Made by a program: the position numbers and the translations under genes. A stretch of DNA of 64,000 nucleotides, taken from an uncultured Actinomycetes bacterium. Lineage in GTDB: Bacteria; Actinomycetota; Acidimicrobiia; Acidimicrobiales; RAAP-2. Under the pieces are notes generated by a model, which saw only the letters and a list, made by a program, of their open reading frames with translations, made no database searches and had not been told where the DNA came from. Below are positions 33,029 through 41,580 of the stretch, piece after piece; the stretch's first letter is position 1; every line of letters starts with the position of its first letter. Location of the stretch: contig CAIYAP010000004.1 in NCBI GenBank assembly GCA_903924205.1, forward strand, positions 1 through 64,000, in the 5' to 3' direction.

Positions 33029-33796
33029 ATGGAGGTGCAGCGCCAGCGAGCTCGAGAACTCATCGCGTCGGCATCACGGGCACTGGTGATCACCGGCGCC
33101 GGCATCTCCACCGATTCGGGAATTCCCGATTATCGAGGCCCCGAGGGAACGTGGACCCTCAATCCTGACGCCGAAATGAAGTCCACCTATGACACATGGG
33201 TCAACGACGAGTCATTTCGCCGCGCCGCGTGGCAACGCCGCATGGAGACTCACCATGAGCGTCCGGTACCGAACGCGGGCCACCACGCCCTCGTTCGCTG
33301 GGCACAGACGGGAACTCTCGACACCCTGGTGACTCAGAACATTGATGGACTTCACACGCTGTCCGGCTTTCCCGGAGAACGACTGGTAGAAATTCATGGC
33401 TGCCTGCGAGACTGTGTCTGCTTGTCGTGTGGGTGGCGCGCGCCCATCGACATTCCCTTGGAGTGGGTTCGAGCGGGTGAGGACGATCCCCATTGTCGAC
33501 AATCAGCCAGTGGTGCTCGGTGTGGCGGCCTACTCAAGTCGGCAACCATTTCCTTTGGGCAATCACTTCGCCGCGAGGATTTGCATCGGGCGCAAGCGGC
33601 CGCACAGCGGTGTGACCTTCTCGTGGCGATCGGCAGCACCTTGTCGGTTTTTCCGGTGGCGGGGATTGTCCCACTCGCCGCGCAGCATGCGCCCGTGATC
33701 ATTATCAATGGCGGGCCGACCGCAATGGACGAGGTGGCGACCACCATCGTGCGCGACGACATCACGTCCACCTTGACGGCTCTCTGGCCGCAGTAA
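33029..33796 (+). CDS. NAD-dependent protein deacylase (sirtuin)
   Basis: Removes acetyl or related acyl groups from lysines using NAD. GAGISTDSGIPDYRGPEGTW binds NAD; TQNIDGLHTLSG and the catalytic His in EIHGCL are present; zinc cysteines in CVCLSCGW and CRQSASGARC. The NAD-contact phrase ATISFGQSL replaces the usual VVxFGE. 255 residues, SIR2 class like CobB/SrtN. ATG leaderless with TAACTT six bases upstream. Confidence 0.95.
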   Translation: MEVQRQRARELIASASRALVITGAGISTDSGIPDYRGPEGTWTLNPDAEMKSTYDTWVNDESFRRAAWQRRMETHHERPVPNAGHHALVRWAQTGTLDTLVTQNIDGLHTLSGFPGERLVEIHGCLRDCVCLSCGWRAPIDIPLEWVRAGEDDPHCRQSASGARCGGLLKSATISFGQSLRREDLHRAQAAAQRCDLLVAIGSTLSVFPVAGIVPLAAQHAPVIIINGGPTAMDEVATTIVRDDITSTLTALWPQ

Positions 33797-33920
33797 TTAC
33801 TTCTTCTTGTTTTGTAAGCGCGGGCGAAGCGCAAACCAAAACACCGCACCCATGGTGGTGAGCAAACCCACTACGCCCACAGCCTTGCGGCCGCGCTTCT
33901 TACCGTTCGTCTTTGCCATA
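33797..33920 (-). pseudogene. Possible small membrane-protein gene with an apparent frameshift
   Basis: On the minus strand TATTGT stands six bases before an ATG at 33920, the leaderless pattern. The first codons give MAKTNG; one base out of phase the sequence then reads KKRGRKAVGVVGLL and TTMGAVFWFALRPRL, a basic end followed by a hydrophobic helix, and stops at 33797, one base after the sirtuin stop. The layout matches the 54-residue membrane protein at 11480. The shift falls at GGTAAAGAAG. It may be a sequencing indel, a decayed gene, or a gene read from another start. Confidence 0.4.
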
Positions 33921-33936
33921 GCCCCACAATAGACAC

Positions 33937-33964
33937 GCGCCCGGGACAGTCGTCCCGGGCGCGC
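33937..33964. terminator. GC-rich hairpin after the YceI gene
   Basis: 12-bp perfect stem (CGCGCCCGGGAC and its complement) with an AGTC loop, 18 bases past the YceI stop. No T-run follows on either strand, so termination strength is uncertain. Confidence 0.45.
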
Positions 33965-33981
33965 GCTGACAGCGGGTGAGA

Positions 33982-34527
33982 CTAGGCCTGAGCGGCGGCC
34001 TCAATGGACAGCTCGATGGTGACCTTGTTGCCGACCACGAGGCTGCCGTTTTCGAGGGTGCCCTCGAAGTTGACGCCAAACTCGCGACGGTCGATCTCGG
34101 TGGTGGCTTCGAAGCCCGCGACGGTCACGCCGGGAGCCATGCCGGGGCCCGAACCGAGGAACTCAAGGTCGAAGTCCACCGACTTGGTCACGCCGCGAAG
34201 GGTCAGGTCGGCGGTCAAGGTGTACTTGTCGCCATCCTTCGGGGTGATCTTGGTTGACGTGATGGTCAACGTGGGGTGGTTCTCCAGGTCCAAGAAGTCG
34301 GCGCTCTTGAGGTGGCCATCGCGCATCTCGTTGTTGGTAGTGATTGATGCGGCCTGCACGGTCGCCTCGACGCTGGACTCCTCGGGGGTCGCACCGATGG
34401 TCACCGTGCCGGCGAACTCAGTGAAGCTGCCGCGAACCTTGGCGGCCATGAGGTGACGGACAGAAAAGTTCACGCCCGAGTGAACGGCGTCAACGGTGTA
34501 CACGCCAGGGGTAGGCAGTGCGGTCAT
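33982..34527 (-). CDS. YceI family lipocalin-like protein
   Basis: 181-residue beta-barrel that binds isoprenoid-like lipids in its family; no signal peptide here, so it is probably cytosolic. PGVYTVDAVHSGVNFSVRHL, the repeated strands, and FDLEFLG are typical. An AAGGAG site seven bases before the ATG decides the start; the frame extends further but without support. Divergent from a MarR regulator with a palindrome between, so it is the likely target of that regulator. Confidence 0.92.
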   Translation of the reverse strand: MTALPTPGVYTVDAVHSGVNFSVRHLMAAKVRGSFTEFAGTVTIGATPEESSVEATVQAASITTNNEMRDGHLKSADFLDLENHPTLTITSTKITPKDGDKYTLTADLTLRGVTKSVDFDLEFLGSGPGMAPGVTVAGFEATTEIDRREFGVNFEGTLENGSLVVGNKVTIELSIEAAAQA

Positions 34528-34576
34528 GGTAAATCTCCTTGATCGATAGTGGTGGCGAATTGGCCACGTCGACATG

Positions 34577-34596
34577 ATAGTTGCTTTTGCAACTAT
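34577..34596. promoter_or_regulatory. MarR operator (palindrome)
   Basis: ATAGTTGCTTTTGCAACTAT, an 8-bp perfect inverted repeat around TTTT, midway between the divergent yceI and marR genes. The TTGCAA-type core and size are usual for MarR sites. A weaker symmetric AAGC...GCTT lies at 34602-34617, closer to the marR -10. Confidence 0.75.
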
Positions 34597-34629
34597 TCGT
34601 CAAGCAATATTTCGCTTTGCACCTACTGC

Positions 34630-34635
34630 TACACT
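34630..34635 (+). promoter_or_regulatory. marR -10 element, leaderless
   Basis: TACACT six bases before the ATG at 34642. Confidence 0.55.
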
Positions 34636-34641
34636 CCCCTT

Positions 34642-35088
34642 ATGGCCGTCTGCCCCTCGAATGACAAGCGCGTGAAGTTGTTTGGCCTTATCCGCGAAAC
34701 CTCCGCGCGCCTCGACCGCACGTTGGGCAATGAGCTCGAAGACAGCTGCGGCCTTCCGCTCCCCTGGTTTGAGGTATTACTCAACCTTCGCCGCAGCGAG
34801 TCCGGCGTTTTGAAAATGACGGAAATCGCCGATGCCATCGTGCATTCGAATGCCGGCACCACCCGGCTGATTGACCGCCTGGAAGAAGCGAACTTGGTGT
34901 GTCGCCAGTCCTGCCCGAACGATCGACGTTCCACGCACGTCGCCATCACCACCGAGGGAAATGCACGCCTCGACGCCGCGCTCGATGCCCATGTGGAACA
35001 CGTCGTGACTCACGTGTCGTCGAGACTGACGTCAACGGAGCGCGATGAACTAACTCGTATTTTGGGGAAGCTCAGCGCTGACGCTTAA
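34642..35088 (+). CDS. MarR family transcriptional regulator
   Basis: 148-residue winged-helix dimer. PWFEVLLNLRRSESGVLKMTEIA and the recognition helix region SNAGTTRLIDRLEEANLV are followed by the wing CPNDRRSTHVAITTEG. Ligand unknown; several cysteines (CPSNDK near the start, DSCGLP, RQSCPND) could make it redox-sensitive. The frame opens earlier (34549) but the ATG at 34642 follows TACACT by six bases. It probably represses itself and yceI through the palindrome at 34577. Stop shared with ileS at 35085-35088. Confidence 0.93.
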   Translation: MAVCPSNDKRVKLFGLIRETSARLDRTLGNELEDSCGLPLPWFEVLLNLRRSESGVLKMTEIADAIVHSNAGTTRLIDRLEEANLVCRQSCPNDRRSTHVAITTEGNARLDAALDAHVEHVVTHVSSRLTSTERDELTRILGKLSADA

Positions 35089-38000
35089 TCAGCCTTGCGA
35101 AGCCACGCCCGGGCCGAGTCGCGCTCATCATCAAGTTCGATAACCGTGCCCTCACCGTCACCGGCTCCGGAAACCACTGACACGGCCAGAACTTCTGTCG
35201 CCACTTGATCGAAGTCACCGCTGAGGTCCTCGAGACCCGCCAGCGTGAGCACGATGCGGTCAGACACATCGAGGCCCGACGCCTTACGCAAGTCTTGGAC
35301 TTGACGCACGAGATCGCGCACGTAACCGCGCCGACGAAGTTCGTCGTCCAAGGTCAGGTCGAGAGCCACTACCTCTTGCGCACTGCGCGACACGGCGTAT
35401 CCGCCCTGTCCCTTGACGCGAAGTTCGAGATCGTCCGCTCCGAGGTCGAAGGTTCCCGTCGACACAGTCACGGCGACGGTGCCGCCCGCTTCGACCGTGG
35501 CCGCAACGGCTTGACCGTCGAGGGCAGCCAGGGCACCCTTGAGCTCCTTGACGCCCTCACCCAAACGGCGTCCCAGCGTCTTGAAATTCGGCACTAATTC
35601 GAAGCTCAATACGTCGGCTAATTCCGCGCCAAATTCCAGAGCATCCACATTGAGTTCGTCTTCCACGATGCCCACCGGTGGCGGCGTGCTGCCCACGGGG
35701 AGAAATACCAAGGCGCGGCGAAGCGGCTGGCGAACCTTCACGCCCGCCTCGGAGCGAGCGGCGCGACCGAGGCTGGTCAAAGTACGCGCGGTATCCATGG
35801 CCGCTTCGAGGGTCTCATCACGTCGCGTCGCGTCCCCCGTCGGCCAGGCGGCGAGGTGCACCGAGTCGGACTCCCCGACGGTCCAGAGCTCGTGGTAAAG
35901 ACGCTCAGACACGAAGGGGATGAACGGGGCCATCATCAAGGTCACGGCACGTAGGGACTCCAGCAAAGTGGCCTGAGCGGCTACCGAGTCGGACGCCGGT
36001 GCGCTGGGGTCGGTGCGCCAGAAGCGGCGACGACTGAGCCGGACGTACCAGTTGGATAATTCGTCCACGAAGGCCCCGATGGCGGCCGAGGCGACTTGGG
36101 GTTCGTAGCCATCGAGCGATTCCGTCACCGTATCGATAGTGAGCTGAAGGCGCGACAAGATCCAGCGATCCATGTCGGGACGCTCGGCCTCGGTCGGAAT
36201 GCCCGGATCGTCATCACGGAAATCATTCAGCGAGGCGTAGGTCGTGAAGAAGCTGACGGTGTTCCACAGGGTGGCCAAGGTCTCGCGTAACGACGCGTCA
36301 ATGGCGCCAAGACTGGCCCGGGTCGGTGTCCACGGCGAGCCCTGCGAGAACATCCACCAGCGCAGCGCGTCCGCGCCACGAGTGGACAGCACTTCCCAGG
36401 GATCGATGACGTTGCCCTTGGACTTGCTCATCTTTTGGCCCTCAGCGTCCACGATGTGGCCGAGGCAGAGAACGTGTTCGTACGGGGCGCGACCAAAGAC
36501 CAAGGTATTGACAGCCAGCAGTGAATAGAACCAGCCACGGGTTTGGTCGATCGCTTCGCAGATGTACTGCGCGGGGAACAACATCGCGGCGTCGGAACCC
36601 GGCACGTGCGGGTAGCCCACTTGGGCAGCGGGCATGGCGCCGGAGTCGAACCAGGCGTCAATCACCGGTTCGACACGACGAGCCTCACCACCACAGGTGG
36701 GACAGGCAAAGGACACGTCGTCGATGAAGGGGCGATGCGGGTCCAACTCGGAGAGATCACGGCCCGTGAGCTCGGACAATTCAGCTCTAGATCCGATGCA
36801 GGTGAGGTGGTTGTCGGCGCAGCGCCAGATCGGCAGTGGCGTTCCCCAGAATCGGTCGCGTGAGAGTGCCCAGTCAACGTTGTTGGCTAGCCACTCGCCC
36901 ATGCGGCCCTCACGGATGTGCTGCGGGTGCCAGTCGATGGTGGCATTCTGGGCCATCATCTCGTCGCGGAACTTGCTGGTCGCGATGTACCAACTGGGCT
37001 TGCCCCAGTAGATCAACACCGTGTTGCAACGCCAACAATGCGGCAAGGAGTGGGAGTAGTCCAAGCGACGGATCAGTAGGCCGCGCTTTTCTAGTTCGTC
37101 GTTGATATCCGAATTCGCCTCGCGAACGTTTCGACCTTCGAGCCATGGCACGTGGGCGGTAAAACAGCCATCGGGTCCCACGGGATTAACGGTGGGCAAG
37201 TTGTTCTCGCGAGCAACCTGACGGTCGACCTCACCAAAGGCGGGTGACTGGTGCACTAAACCAGTGCCGTCATCGGTCGTGACGTAGTCCGCGAGCACGA
37301 CGCGGCACGGGTCTGAGTCCACCGGAAACTCGACATCATCAAAGGGGCGCTGGTAGTGAAGACCGGCGAGTTCGCGGCCGGTGACGCGGGCCGTAATGGT
37401 GGCACCTTCACCGAGAACCGATTCCACGAGGGCCTCGGCGATCACGAGACCGTTGGCCGTGACGTAGGTGATATCGGGATTGACCGCGACACCCACGTTC
37501 GAGAGCAATGTCCACGGGGTGGTGGTCCACACCGCGAGGTGTGTCGCGCCACCGAGGTCGCGGCGCTCATCAGTGATCGCCAAGCGCACGTATGCCGACT
37601 CATCCACCTCGTCGGTGTAGACGCCAGGCTGACCTAGTTCGTGGCTCGACAAAGCGGTGCCGCAACGGGGGCAATAGGGAATGACCTTGAGATCCTCGTA
37701 CAGCAGGCCCTTAGTGAAAAGTTGCTGCAACTGCCACCACACGGATTCCACGTAGGTGGGGTGATAGGTCCAATACGCCTTGTCGAGGTCGACCCAGTAA
37801 CCAATTCGACGAGTGAGTTTTTCGAACTCTCCGACGTACAGGTGCACCGACTCGCGACAGAGTCGAGTGAACTCCTCGATCCCAACTTGCTCTTCAATCG
37901 CCTTCTTGCCAGAAATGCCCAGGCTCTTTTCGACCTGTACTTCGACGGGCAAACCGTGAGTATCCCAACCGGCACGACGCGGGACGTGATACCCACGCAT

Positions 38001-38219
38001 GGTCTGAAAGCGACAGAGGAGGTCTTTGTAAATGCGCGCCCACACGTGATGAAGGCCAGGCTTCCCATTCGCCGTGGGGGGTCCTTCGTAAAAGACCCAG
38101 GTGGGGCCACCAGCTCGCTCGGTCATCGTGCGCTGAAAGACGTCGTGCGTCTCCCATCTCGACAATTCCGCCTCTTCGACGGCTACAAAATCAATATCGG
38201 CGCTGACCGGACGAAACAC
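35085..38219 (-). CDS. ileS: Isoleucyl-tRNA synthetase, eukaryote-like clade
   Basis: Charges tRNA(Ile). The HIGH region is GKPGLHHVWAR, the KMSKS region GQKMSKSKGNVIDPW, with a CP1 editing domain between and zinc-type cysteines. At 1044 residues with a long C-terminal region it belongs to the larger clade (IleRS2), which in other bacteria is insensitive to mupirocin. The frame is open to a GTG at 38285. I choose the GTG at 38219 because it gives the family start FRPVSADIDFVAVEEAELSRW, has CTGGAGG before it, and a TACGAT -10 lies just upstream. Confidence 0.95.
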   Translation of the reverse strand: MFRPVSADIDFVAVEEAELSRWETHDVFQRTMTERAGGPTWVFYEGPPTANGKPGLHHVWARIYKDLLCRFQTMRGYHVPRRAGWDTHGLPVEVQVEKSLGISGKKAIEEQVGIEEFTRLCRESVHLYVGEFEKLTRRIGYWVDLDKAYWTYHPTYVESVWWQLQQLFTKGLLYEDLKVIPYCPRCGTALSSHELGQPGVYTDEVDESAYVRLAITDERRDLGGATHLAVWTTTPWTLLSNVGVAVNPDITYVTANGLVIAEALVESVLGEGATITARVTGRELAGLHYQRPFDDVEFPVDSDPCRVVLADYVTTDDGTGLVHQSPAFGEVDRQVARENNLPTVNPVGPDGCFTAHVPWLEGRNVREANSDINDELEKRGLLIRRLDYSHSLPHCWRCNTVLIYWGKPSWYIATSKFRDEMMAQNATIDWHPQHIREGRMGEWLANNVDWALSRDRFWGTPLPIWRCADNHLTCIGSRAELSELTGRDLSELDPHRPFIDDVSFACPTCGGEARRVEPVIDAWFDSGAMPAAQVGYPHVPGSDAAMLFPAQYICEAIDQTRGWFYSLLAVNTLVFGRAPYEHVLCLGHIVDAEGQKMSKSKGNVIDPWEVLSTRGADALRWWMFSQGSPWTPTRASLGAIDASLRETLATLWNTVSFFTTYASLNDFRDDDPGIPTEAERPDMDRWILSRLQLTIDTVTESLDGYEPQVASAAIGAFVDELSNWYVRLSRRRFWRTDPSAPASDSVAAQATLLESLRAVTLMMAPFIPFVSERLYHELWTVGESDSVHLAAWPTGDATRRDETLEAAMDTARTLTSLGRAARSEAGVKVRQPLRRALVFLPVGSTPPPVGIVEDELNVDALEFGAELADVLSFELVPNFKTLGRRLGEGVKELKGALAALDGQAVAATVEAGGTVAVTVSTGTFDLGADDLELRVKGQGGYAVSRSAQEVVALDLTLDDELRRRGYVRDLVRQVQDLRKASGLDVSDRIVLTLAGLEDLSGDFDQVATEVLAVSVVSGAGDGEGTVIELDDERDSARAWLRKAD

Positions 38220-38240
38220 TTTGCCTCCAGGTTCTGCGTC

Positions 38241-38246
38241 ATCGTA
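38241..38246 (-). promoter_or_regulatory. ileS -10 element
   Basis: TACGAT on the minus strand, 21 bases before the GTG at 38219; the short leader holds CTGGAGG. Confidence 0.4.
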
Positions 38247-38311
38247 CCGAAAATCATTTGATATTCGTCGCCGCGCCCTCGCCACTCGCTTAATGAGGTC
38301 GCTCGCGTGGG

Positions 38312-38317
38312 TAGTTT
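38312..38317 (+). promoter_or_regulatory. -10 element, leaderless GNAT gene
   Basis: TAGTTT six bases before the GTG at 38324. Confidence 0.5.
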
Positions 38318-38323
38318 GCCCTC

Positions 38324-38812
38324 GTGTCTGTGACGATTACCCCCACCGATGTTCGCGACCCCGCCGTGATTGGTTTGATCATGATTGCGGTGGATGAGCT
38401 CAACCGCCGTTACGGCGTCGACCCTCTCGATCCCGAGGGCGAAGTATCGCACTTATCCACCGAGGAGCTCACGCCACCACACGGGCAGTTCTTCGTCGCA
38501 CGCGATGAGGCGGGCCACCTCATTGGTGGCGTGGCCGTGCGTCGTGTCCTCGACGAGGAGGCGGCGGCCGGTGAAATTAAGCGACTGTGGGTTCGTCCGG
38601 ATCGTCGTCGCGACGGCATCGCACACCAGCTCATGCGAACCGCCGAAGACTGGGCTCGTGATACGGGCTATCGCCAGCTCTACCTCGAGACGGGGTGGGC
38701 CCAGCCCGAAGCATTGGCTTTCTACGAACGCGAAGGCTGGGAGCGGATCGAGAATTTCCCCGACGGCATGTACAACTACCCGTCTGGTTTCAAGTTCACA
38801 CGCGCGCTTTAA
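38324..38812 (+). CDS. GNAT N-acetyltransferase
   Basis: 162 residues; acetyl-CoA motif A is EIKRLWVRPDRRRDGIAHQL, with motif B around LYLETGWAQPEALAFYEREG, the usual single-domain GNAT. Acceptor unknown. GTG leaderless start. Stop shared with the HAD gene at 38809-38812. Confidence 0.9.
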   Translation: MSVTITPTDVRDPAVIGLIMIAVDELNRRYGVDPLDPEGEVSHLSTEELTPPHGQFFVARDEAGHLIGGVAVRRVLDEEAAAGEIKRLWVRPDRRRDGIAHQLMRTAEDWARDTGYRQLYLETGWAQPEALAFYEREGWERIENFPDGMYNYPSGFKFTRAL

Positions 38813-39468
38813 GCGCGAAAATTCTCCGCGAGCCAGTCTTCGTCGAGGTCGTTGAGAGAATCGAGCACCAGGGTTGCCAACCCGAAGGCGGGCAGGGGTC
38901 GGTCCTGCGCGGTGGGAACCGCAATCACGGTGGCGGTGGCCGCCACGCCGGCGATAACGCCCGCAGCGGAGTCTTCAAAGACCAGACAGTCATGGGGCGC
39001 CTGTCCGAGAGCGCGCGCGGCCGAAATAAACACGCCGGGGTGTGGTTTGCCGAACTCTTCAACGTCAGCGGAGCACACGGCCGCAAATCGAGCGCGCAAG
39101 TTGAAGTGACCGAGGGTTCGTTCGATAAGGGGCATGGGCGTCGAGCTCGCCACCGCCACGGGGCCTACCGCACTCGCCAGATCGATGGCGCGCTCCGCGC
39201 CGGGCATCAACACGCCTTCCGCTTCCACCAAGTCGCCCACGCGCTGCAAAATCTGCGCCACGACGTCGGCGCCGCTCGGACCCGACCACGGGAAACGCTC
39301 GAACCAATACTCCACCACTTGGGCCACGAACATGCCCTTGGTGTACCGGGTGTTATCGAAAATGGGGGTGACGCCCAGGCCACCCAAAATTTCCGTTTCC
39401 GCCTTGTGCCAGAGAATTTCGGAATCAACCAAGAGGCCATCCATGTCAAACAAGGTGGCGCGCAGCAT
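38809..39468 (-). CDS. HAD hydrolase, sugar-phosphatase/beta-PGM-like
   Basis: 219-residue HAD-IA enzyme with cap domain. Motif I FDMDGLLVDSE, motif II VASSTPM, and the final acids in CLVFEDSAAGVIAG. LLVDSEILWHKAE is typical of the YniC/2-deoxyglucose-6-phosphatase group. Likely dephosphorylates a sugar phosphate. Eight bases from gpx, same strand, probably co-transcribed with it. Confidence 0.88.
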   Translation of the reverse strand: MLRATLFDMDGLLVDSEILWHKAETEILGGLGVTPIFDNTRYTKGMFVAQVVEYWFERFPWSGPSGADVVAQILQRVGDLVEAEGVLMPGAERAIDLASAVGPVAVASSTPMPLIERTLGHFNLRARFAAVCSADVEEFGKPHPGVFISAARALGQAPHDCLVFEDSAAGVIAGVAATATVIAVPTAQDRPLPAFGLATLVLDSLNDLDEDWLAENFRA

Positions 39469-39475
39469 CGGCGTC

Positions 39476-39970
39476 TTAGGCCAAGGCGGCGGCGATGTCC
39501 GCGATTAACTGCGGGTCATTCGGCTCGACACGCGGGTTGTAGCGACGAATCACCTGGCCGTCCGCACCGATAAGGAACTTCTCAAAATTCCAACGAATGT
39601 CGCCGGAGTAGCTCTCGCCATCCGCATCGTCAACAATCGCGGACAGTTCGGCGTACAACGCGTGACGGTCATCACCGTTCACGTCGACCTTTTCGGTGAG
39701 CGGAAAAGTCACACCGTAGGTCGTCGAGCAAAACTCCTGAATTTCTTCCGCGGTACCGGGTTCTTGGCCCAAGAACTGGTTGCACGGAACTCCGAGAATG
39801 GTAAAGCCCTGGTTGACGTAGGTCTTTTGCAACTCTTCGAGGCCGGTGTACTGCGGTGTCAGGCCGCACTTCGAGGCGACGTTGACGAGCAGCACGGTGG
39901 TGCCGGCGAAGTCACCGAGGCTGAGGGGTGTGCCATCGAGGCGATTGATGGAGTAGTCATAAAGGCTCAT
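39476..39970 (-). CDS. Glutathione peroxidase family thiol peroxidase
   Basis: 164 residues. Active Cys in VASKCGLTPQY, Gln in VPCNQFLGQEPG, Trp in WNFEKFLIG. A cysteine rather than selenocysteine enzyme; such bacterial forms usually use thioredoxin to reduce peroxides. A second cysteine in EFCSTTYG could be the resolving one. TAGGGT six bases before ATG: leaderless. Confidence 0.94.
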   Translation of the reverse strand: MSLYDYSINRLDGTPLSLGDFAGTTVLLVNVASKCGLTPQYTGLEELQKTYVNQGFTILGVPCNQFLGQEPGTAEEIQEFCSTTYGVTFPLTEKVDVNGDDRHALYAELSAIVDDADGESYSGDIRWNFEKFLIGADGQVIRRYNPRVEPNDPQLIADIAAALA

Positions 39971-39976
39971 GGCGAC

Positions 39977-40001
39977 ACCCTACCGACCACCGACGTAAAG
40001 T
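39977..40001. promoter_or_regulatory. Divergent leaderless promoter pair
   Basis: TAGGGT (minus, 39977-39982) and TAAAGT (plus, 39996-40001), each six bases from its start codon. Hexamers are 13 bases apart, start codons 37. Confidence 0.55.
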
Positions 40002-40007
40002 GACGCC

Positions 40008-40391
40008 GTGCAGTGCAGCAATCTTCATGAGATGAGCGATTCGGCAAAATTCTGCACCGCGTGCGGCCAACCCAGTGCCGTTATCTCCTTGCCCTCGCCA
40101 CCCGCTGCCACCGTGGCGCCTCCCCCGCTCATCGACACGAACGTCGATCCGCTGGCCTTATGGATGTTCATCGGCAGCATTCTCGTGGCGTGGAATCCCG
40201 TGATGTGGGTCGGCACCCTCATTGGCAGCATCATCGCCCTCAAGCGCACCGCGCTCCCGAGTGTGCGAGGACGCCGGCTCGCAATCGCGGCGCTCATCAT
40301 CCATGCGATCTACCTCGTGATATTTATTGCCCTCCTCGTTATTGTCGTTGCGATTTTCTTTGGCGCCTCTCGACAGAGTCAGTTGGCGTGA
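40008..40391 (+). CDS. Zinc-ribbon membrane protein
   Basis: 127 residues. An N-terminal ribbon with CSNLHEMSDSAKFCTACG (CxxH...CxxC), a Pro-rich linker, then two hydrophobic helices with a short basic loop between (ALKRTALPSVRGRRL), as in DUF4190-type proteins. Function unknown. GTG six bases after TAAAGT. Its stop overlaps the next ATG by one base. Confidence 0.75.
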   Translation: MQCSNLHEMSDSAKFCTACGQPSAVISLPSPPAATVAPPPLIDTNVDPLALWMFIGSILVAWNPVMWVGTLIGSIIALKRTALPSVRGRRLAIAALIIHAIYLVIFIALLVIVVAIFFGASRQSQLA

Positions 40392-41338
40392 TGAGGGCCG
40401 TGGGCGTCACCGAGTCCAAGATTGTGGTGGCGGATGTTGATCGTCCATTGCTGCAGCCGGGTGACGCACTCATAGAGGTGCGCGCGGCCGGCCTCAACGC
40501 CGCCGACCTTCTGCAAGCGCGTGGGTGGTATCCCGCTCCCGACGGTTGGCCCGCCGACATCCTCGGACTCGAATGCGCGGGCGTGGTCAGCGCCGTGGCT
40601 GACGATGTGGACTCGTCGCTCATTGGACGTCGCGTGGCCTGCATTGTGGGTGGTGGAGGCCAGGCCCAATTCGCGAGAGTTCCCGCAAGCCACCTGCTCG
40701 TTCTCCCCGACGACGTGGACTGGGTAACCGCCGGTGGTCTCGCGGAAACCTTCACCACGGCCTACGACGCACTCTTCCTCCAGGCGCAACTTCGCACCGG
40801 CGACCACGTCGTGGTCTCGGGGGCCGCCGGCGGCGTCGGGACCGCCGCGATCCAATTGGCACGTCGAGCCGGAGCCGTGGTCACGGCCGTGACCCGCGAC
40901 GCTCGCCACCACGAGGAGCTTCGTGACCTCGGCGCGTCATACCTAACCACCACGGCGAACTACTGCGTCCACGCGCCCGCAGATGTGGTTCTTGAACTGG
41001 TCGGCGCCGCACATCTCGAACTAGTGGTGAACCACCTCGCACCTCGAGCTCGAGTGGTTGTCATCGGCGTGGGTGGTGGGGGCGCACAGCTATCACTCAA
41101 CTTGCTGTCGCTGATGTCCACCCGTGCCACCATCACCGGCTCCACATTGCGAGCTCGATCCATCGACGAGAAAGCCGAGCTGGCCCGGGCGCTTCAGCGA
41201 GATGTCATTGATGGCGTGGGGACAGGTGCCTTCCGCGTGCCTCTCGCGGCCGAGTTCGACCTTGCCGATGCGTCCTCGGCATATGAGGCATTCGCCCACT
41301 CGGGCAAGTTCGGAAAGATCGTTCTCACGCTGAAGTAA
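40391..41338 (+). CDS. NADPH:quinone oxidoreductase-like MDR protein
   Basis: Zinc-free medium-chain reductase, 315 residues. RAVGVTESKIVV start, GLNAADLLQARGWYP, nucleotide site VVSGAAGGVGTAAIQLARRAG and C-terminal AHSGKFGKIVLTL as in quinone reductases. Cytosolic, reduces quinones or enones with NADPH. The frame reads through from earlier, but the ATG at 40391 overlaps the upstream stop and gives the family start. Confidence 0.9.
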   Translation: MRAVGVTESKIVVADVDRPLLQPGDALIEVRAAGLNAADLLQARGWYPAPDGWPADILGLECAGVVSAVADDVDSSLIGRRVACIVGGGGQAQFARVPASHLLVLPDDVDWVTAGGLAETFTTAYDALFLQAQLRTGDHVVVSGAAGGVGTAAIQLARRAGAVVTAVTRDARHHEELRDLGASYLTTTANYCVHAPADVVLELVGAAHLELVVNHLAPRARVVVIGVGGGGAQLSLNLLSLMSTRATITGSTLRARSIDEKAELARALQRDVIDGVGTGAFRVPLAAEFDLADASSAYEAFAHSGKFGKIVLTLK

Positions 41339-41352
41339 AGGTTGGTCACCCG

Positions 41353-41358
41353 TAGGGT
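41353..41358 (+). promoter_or_regulatory. -10 element, leaderless DUF5522 gene
   Basis: TAGGGT six bases before the GTG at 41365. Confidence 0.5.
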
Positions 41359-41364
41359 GCCGCC

Positions 41365-41580
41365 GTGAGTACGCCACTGCCCCACCCCTCGCGTTTATCG
41401 CCGAGTGACCCTCGCTTTGGGGACATCGTTGCGGCCCACGACGCCGCGGTGCGGGCGAGCGAGATGTCCTATCGAGACCCCGCCACGGGGCTCATTGTGC
41501 TGACGGTGAGCGCTCATCTCGAGCGGGGCACTTGCTGTCACAGTGGTTGCCGCCACTGCCCCTACGTCGACGCCGTCTAG
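41365..41580 (+). CDS. DUF5522 small cysteine-rich protein
   Basis: 71 residues ending GTCCHSGCRHCPYVDAV. The MSYRDPATGLIVLTVSAHLERG and CC-x2-GCRHCPY pattern is that of DUF5522, possibly a metal-binding motif. Function unknown. Stop shared with the exporter at 41577-41580. Confidence 0.82.
   Translation: MSTPLPHPSRLSPSDPRFGDIVAAHDAAVRASEMSYRDPATGLIVLTVSAHLERGTCCHSGCRHCPYVDAV

Noticed and set aside
38220-38285. ileS start at the GTG 38285
   Set aside because: No -10 or ribosome-binding site at usual spacing; the added residues are Arg-rich and unlike other IleRS N-termini.
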